A stretch of 64,000 bases of DNA. Origin: an uncultured Lachnospiraceae bacterium. GTDB lineage: Bacteria > Bacillota > Clostridia > Lachnospirales > Lachnospiraceae. The stretch is taken from contig CAMNOU010000003.1 of NCBI GenBank assembly GCA_946546945.1, forward strand, positions 62,001 to 126,000, in the 5' to 3' direction. A program made the position numbers and the translations under genes. Below the pieces are notes generated by a model. That model saw nothing but the letters and a program-made list of their open reading frames with translations. It did no database searches and was not told where the DNA came from. This document shows, one piece after another, positions 62,029 to 64,000 of this stretch. The stretch's first letter is position 1. The number at the start of each line of letters is the position of its first letter.

Positions 62029-62836
62029 GCAACTCTTTCCTCATCAGTATTTTCATCTTCATCAAAAAACCGGGGGGAAACAGCCCTATGATCAGAGGCT
62101 TGATTACATAGGGCAGTGTTCTCATTCTTAATATTTCCAATTGCCGGAATCCCCTGAATCTGATCCCGACTTCTTCAATCTGATATCTGTACTTTCTTCT
62201 CCTGTAGCTCTCCTCGTCTTCCCTGTACTGAAAATAGCAGGTCTGCAGATTATACCCCTGATGCTTCTCTGCATGCAGGCGCATGAACAGTGCATAATCT
62301 TCTCCCCGATGCAAGCATTCATATCTGCACTGTCCTGAAAAGACCTCTTTTCTAAACAGGATCGCGGGATGTGCATACGGAGAACACCTTAAAAAATCCA
62401 TTTTCCCCGGAACCCTGGGAAAAACCCGTTCTCCCCAGACGGAATTGTCGTTGATCAGTTCAACATTGCATCCCACCCAGTCATACTCTTTATGCTCCAG
62501 CAAAAATTCGTACATCTTTTCCAGCCGTTCCGGTCCGGAAACATCATCCGCATCCATGCGGGCGAGATAATCTCCTCTGGCAAGATCTATGCAGGCATTT
62601 AAGGACTGGCCAAGGCCCCGGTTCCTGTCACAACGCACATAGCGGATACGGTCATCCAATTCCGCCATTTCCCGGATGGCCGGAATATATGCCTCATCTG
62701 AACCGTCGTCATAGAGGATCATTTCCCAATCCTGAAAAGATTGATTTACAATTGACATTACAGAGTCAAAAAAATAGCGGTTATTATGAGGATTGTATAC
62801 GCTCATCAGCACACTGATCTTTGTCTCAGCACTCAT
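61997..62836 (-). CDS. Family 2 glycosyltransferase, first gene of the glycan operon
   Basis: 279 residues. GT-A start KISVLMSVYNPHNNRYFFDS, nucleotide site YDDGSDEAY, metal motif ARMDADDVSGPERL, and HRGEDYALFMRLHAE in the acceptor half. The C-terminus is basic and partly hydrophobic (VIKPLIIGLFPPGFLMKMKI), suggesting loose membrane contact. It may add an early sugar to the lipid carrier. GGAGGAGG lies about ten bases before the ATG at 62836; an earlier ATG in another frame stops at once. No strong promoter is seen in the 70 bases between it and the terminator of the repeat protein gene. Confidence 0.91.
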   Translation of the reverse strand: MSAETKISVLMSVYNPHNNRYFFDSVMSIVNQSFQDWEMILYDDGSDEAYIPAIREMAELDDRIRYVRCDRNRGLGQSLNACIDLARGDYLARMDADDVSGPERLEKMYEFLLEHKEYDWVGCNVELINDNSVWGERVFPRVPGKMDFLRCSPYAHPAILFRKEVFSGQCRYECLHRGEDYALFMRLHAEKHQGYNLQTCYFQYREDEESYRRRKYRYQIEEVGIRFRGFRQLEILRMRTLPYVIKPLIIGLFPPGFLMKMKILMRKELHVERIRESQT

Positions 62837-62904
62837 GGTTCATATACCTCCTCCTAATGACCGCTTCCCAAGAGTAATGCCTCTTTTATTTTAAAGAAAA
62901 AAGG

Positions 62905-62932
62905 CAAAAAAAATAACAACCGTAAAGGTTGC
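62905..62932 (-). terminator. Terminator of the wall-binding repeat protein gene
   Basis: A short stem CAACC/GGTTG around a GTAAA loop (62917-62931) is followed on the minus strand by TATTTTTTTT. It separates the repeat protein gene from the glycan operon. Confidence 0.7.
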
Positions 62933-62946
62933 TATCGATATACGTT

Positions 62947-62971
62947 GCGGCAGAGGATTTTCCTCTGCCGC
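62947..62971 (-). terminator. Second strong hairpin after the repeat protein gene
   Basis: Perfect 11-bp stem GCGGCAGAGGA/TCCTCTGCCGC with a TTT loop, 5 bases after the stop codon. The T run lies on the plus strand side (CTTTTTTA), so as a classical terminator it points to plus; on the minus strand it would add stability before the next hairpin. Confidence 0.65.
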
Positions 62972-62975
62972 TTTT

Positions 62976-64000
62976 TTATACTACTTTTCCGTTGCGGATC
63001 TGATATTGTTTTCCCTGAGAAATCACGCTTCCGGTATATCCGAAATCCACTTTCCCGTTATGGATATACCAGGATCCATTCTGGTTGGAAGCAATTCCGT
63101 TGAATCCGAAGTTTACCTTGCCGCTTTCAATACGCCACCAGCCGTTCTGATTCTTTGCTACGCCGGTGTAACCGAAATCGACTTTGCCGTTTCGAATGTA
63201 CCACCAGCCATTTTTATTCTTCTCGACGCTGTTTGCCCCCAGCTGTACTTTGCCATCTTTCACAAAGTACCAGCCAGCGGAACCGTTGACCGTCCCTTTT
63301 ATCACATCATTCAGGCCAAATTGTACTTTTCCCTTTTCACAGTACCACCAGCCATTTCGATTCTGTGCGAAACCCTGAAATTCGAAGTCGACTTTGCCGT
63401 TATTGATGTACCACCAGCCGTATTTATTTTTTTCAACGCTGTTAACGCCCAGCTGTACTTTCCCGTCTTTGACATAGTACCAGTCATTGGAGCCGTTGAC
63501 CGTCCCTTTCATTACATCATTCACTCCAAACTGTACTTTGCCCTTTTCACAGTACCACCAGCCATAACTGTTCTGAGCGAAACCCTGAAATCCGAAATCG
63601 ACTTTGCCGTTATTGATATACCACCAGCCGTATTTATTTTTCTCAACGCTGTTGACGCCCAGCTGCACTTTCCCGTCTTTGACATAGTACCAGTCATTGG
63701 AGCCGTTGACCGTCCCTTTCATTACATCATTCACTCCAAACTGTACTTTGCCCTTTTCACAGTACCACCAGCCATAACTGTTCTGAGCGAAACCCTGAAA
63801 TCCGAAATCGACTTTGCCATTATTGATGTACCACCAGCCATACTCATTTTTTGCAACTGTATTCGTACGGGTCACTTTACCGTCCTGGACATACCACCAG
63901 CCGGGAGTACCATCCACGACACCTCTTTTATCCTGTTTGATTGCGGAATTTACGGAAGTGTCTGCCTTTCCGTCTTTGACATACCACCAGGTTCCTTCCT
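62976..64000 (-). CDS. Wall-binding repeat protein (N-terminus beyond window)
   Basis: At least 341 residues; the frame is open to base 64000, so the N-terminus, and any signal peptide or catalytic domain, is missing. Everything visible is Trp-rich repeats of about 20 residues ([20 protein letters not shown] type) arranged in a 70-residue super-repeat that includes a [13 protein letters not shown] unit and a spacer [11 protein letters not shown]. The last unit ends [13 protein letters not shown], as in the NlpC/P60 protein at 20174-21940, which carries the same class of modules. Likely a secreted surface protein held to wall glycans. Located directly upstream of the glycan operon, same strand, but with a terminator between. 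Confidence 0.88.
   Translation of the reverse strand, partial: EGTWWYVKDGKADTSVNSAIKQDKRGVVDGTPGWWYVQDGKVTRTNTVAKNEYGWWYINNGKVDFGFQGFAQNSYGWWYCEKGKVQFGVNDVMKGTVNGSNDWYYVKDGKVQLGVNSVEKNKYGWWYINNGKVDFGFQGFAQNSYGWWYCEKGKVQFGVNDVMKGTVNGSNDWYYVKDGKVQLGVNSVEKNKYGWWYINNGKVDFEFQGFAQNRNGWWYCEKGKVQFGLNDVIKGTVNGSAGWYFVKDGKVQLGANSVEKNKNGWWYIRNGKVDFGYTGVAKNQNGWWRIESGKVNFGFNGIASNQNGSWYIHNGKVDFGYTGSVISQGKQYQIRNGKVV
63195..63850 (-). repeat. Three copies of a 210-bp repeat in the wall-binding gene
   Basis: The same positions recur every 210 bases (for instance the block cccttttcacagtaccacca at 63331, 63541 and 63751). The stretches 63457-63608 and 63667-63818 are identical over 152 bases, so the copies are recent and prone to recombination. 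Confidence 0.9.

Noticed and set aside
62837-62904. Promoter of the glycan operon
   Set aside because: Only an isolated TAAAAT is present with no suitably placed -35 box; I could not support a call, though a promoter may exist further upstream.
63195-63850. CRISPR-like array
   Set aside because: The units are 210-bp coding repeats of Trp-rich modules in one frame, without unique spacers.

Overview
The window looks like chromosome of a moderate-GC clostridial Firmicute, most likely a Lachnospiraceae-type gut anaerobe. Evidence: a gap-pgk-tpiA-gpmI glycolytic block, class II (Gram-positive) GalT, a YlmC/YmxH-type PRC-barrel protein of sporulating lineages, an anaerobic-type cobalamin gene set (cbiG, a cbiJ-cbiE-cbiT fusion, cbiA), strong AGGAGG ribosome binding sites with ATG/GTG/TTG starts, and Trp-rich cell-wall-binding repeats. 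Nearly all genes are on the minus strand. I found no rRNA, tRNA, CRISPR array, insertion sequence or prophage. Gene families were assigned by reading motifs; no database search was possible.

Layout. 1-8.3 kb: a truncated iron-sulfur-flavoprotein-like gene, then housekeeping genes transcribed secG > rnr > smpB > aminopeptidase P > polA. 8.4-20.2 kb: galactoside use, with a GH42 beta-galactosidase, a CUT1 sugar ABC transporter (binding lipoprotein and two permeases), an orphan lipoprotein on the plus strand, and galK-galT-galE followed by a small membrane protein and an AraC regulator in overlapping frames. 20.2-29.1 kb: a wall-binding NlpC/P60 hydrolase, purB, purC and the glycolytic genes gpmI, tpiA, pgk, gap. 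29.3-36.6 kb: PHP phosphoesterase, cysteine desulfurase, a lipid-linked-saccharide flippase-like protein, MalY-type beta-lyase, EF-P, NrdR, YlmC-like protein and YchF. 36.8-42.1 kb: cobalamin ring-contraction and amidation genes. 42.5-43.6 kb: a plus-strand Rpn/PD-(D/E)XK protein with six coiled-coil repeats.

43.6-62.8 kb is an eleven-gene surface-glycan operon ending at a clear terminator. It encodes a Wzm/TagG-type permease; an ATPase fused to an N-terminal exported beta-sandwich region and a membrane anchor; two GlfT2-like glycosyltransferases; a DUF6270-like SGNH protein; a pyruvyltransferase/ferredoxin/FrhB fusion; a 1610-residue protein with five successive GT-A domains; a UDP-HexNAc dehydrogenase; two single-domain GT2 enzymes; and one protein of unknown function. 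The region reads more AT-rich than the cobalamin and gal genes and is probably accessory. 63-64 kb holds the C-terminal part of a wall-binding repeat protein that runs off the window.

How it may fit together (inference): GH42 and the ABC importer supply galactose, and GalKTE converts it to UDP-sugars. UDP-Gal and UDP-HexNAcA could feed the glycan operon, whose product would be built on the cytoplasmic face and exported by the ABC pair. The strongest candidates for undescribed biology are the membrane-anchored ATPase and the five-domain glycosyltransferase.
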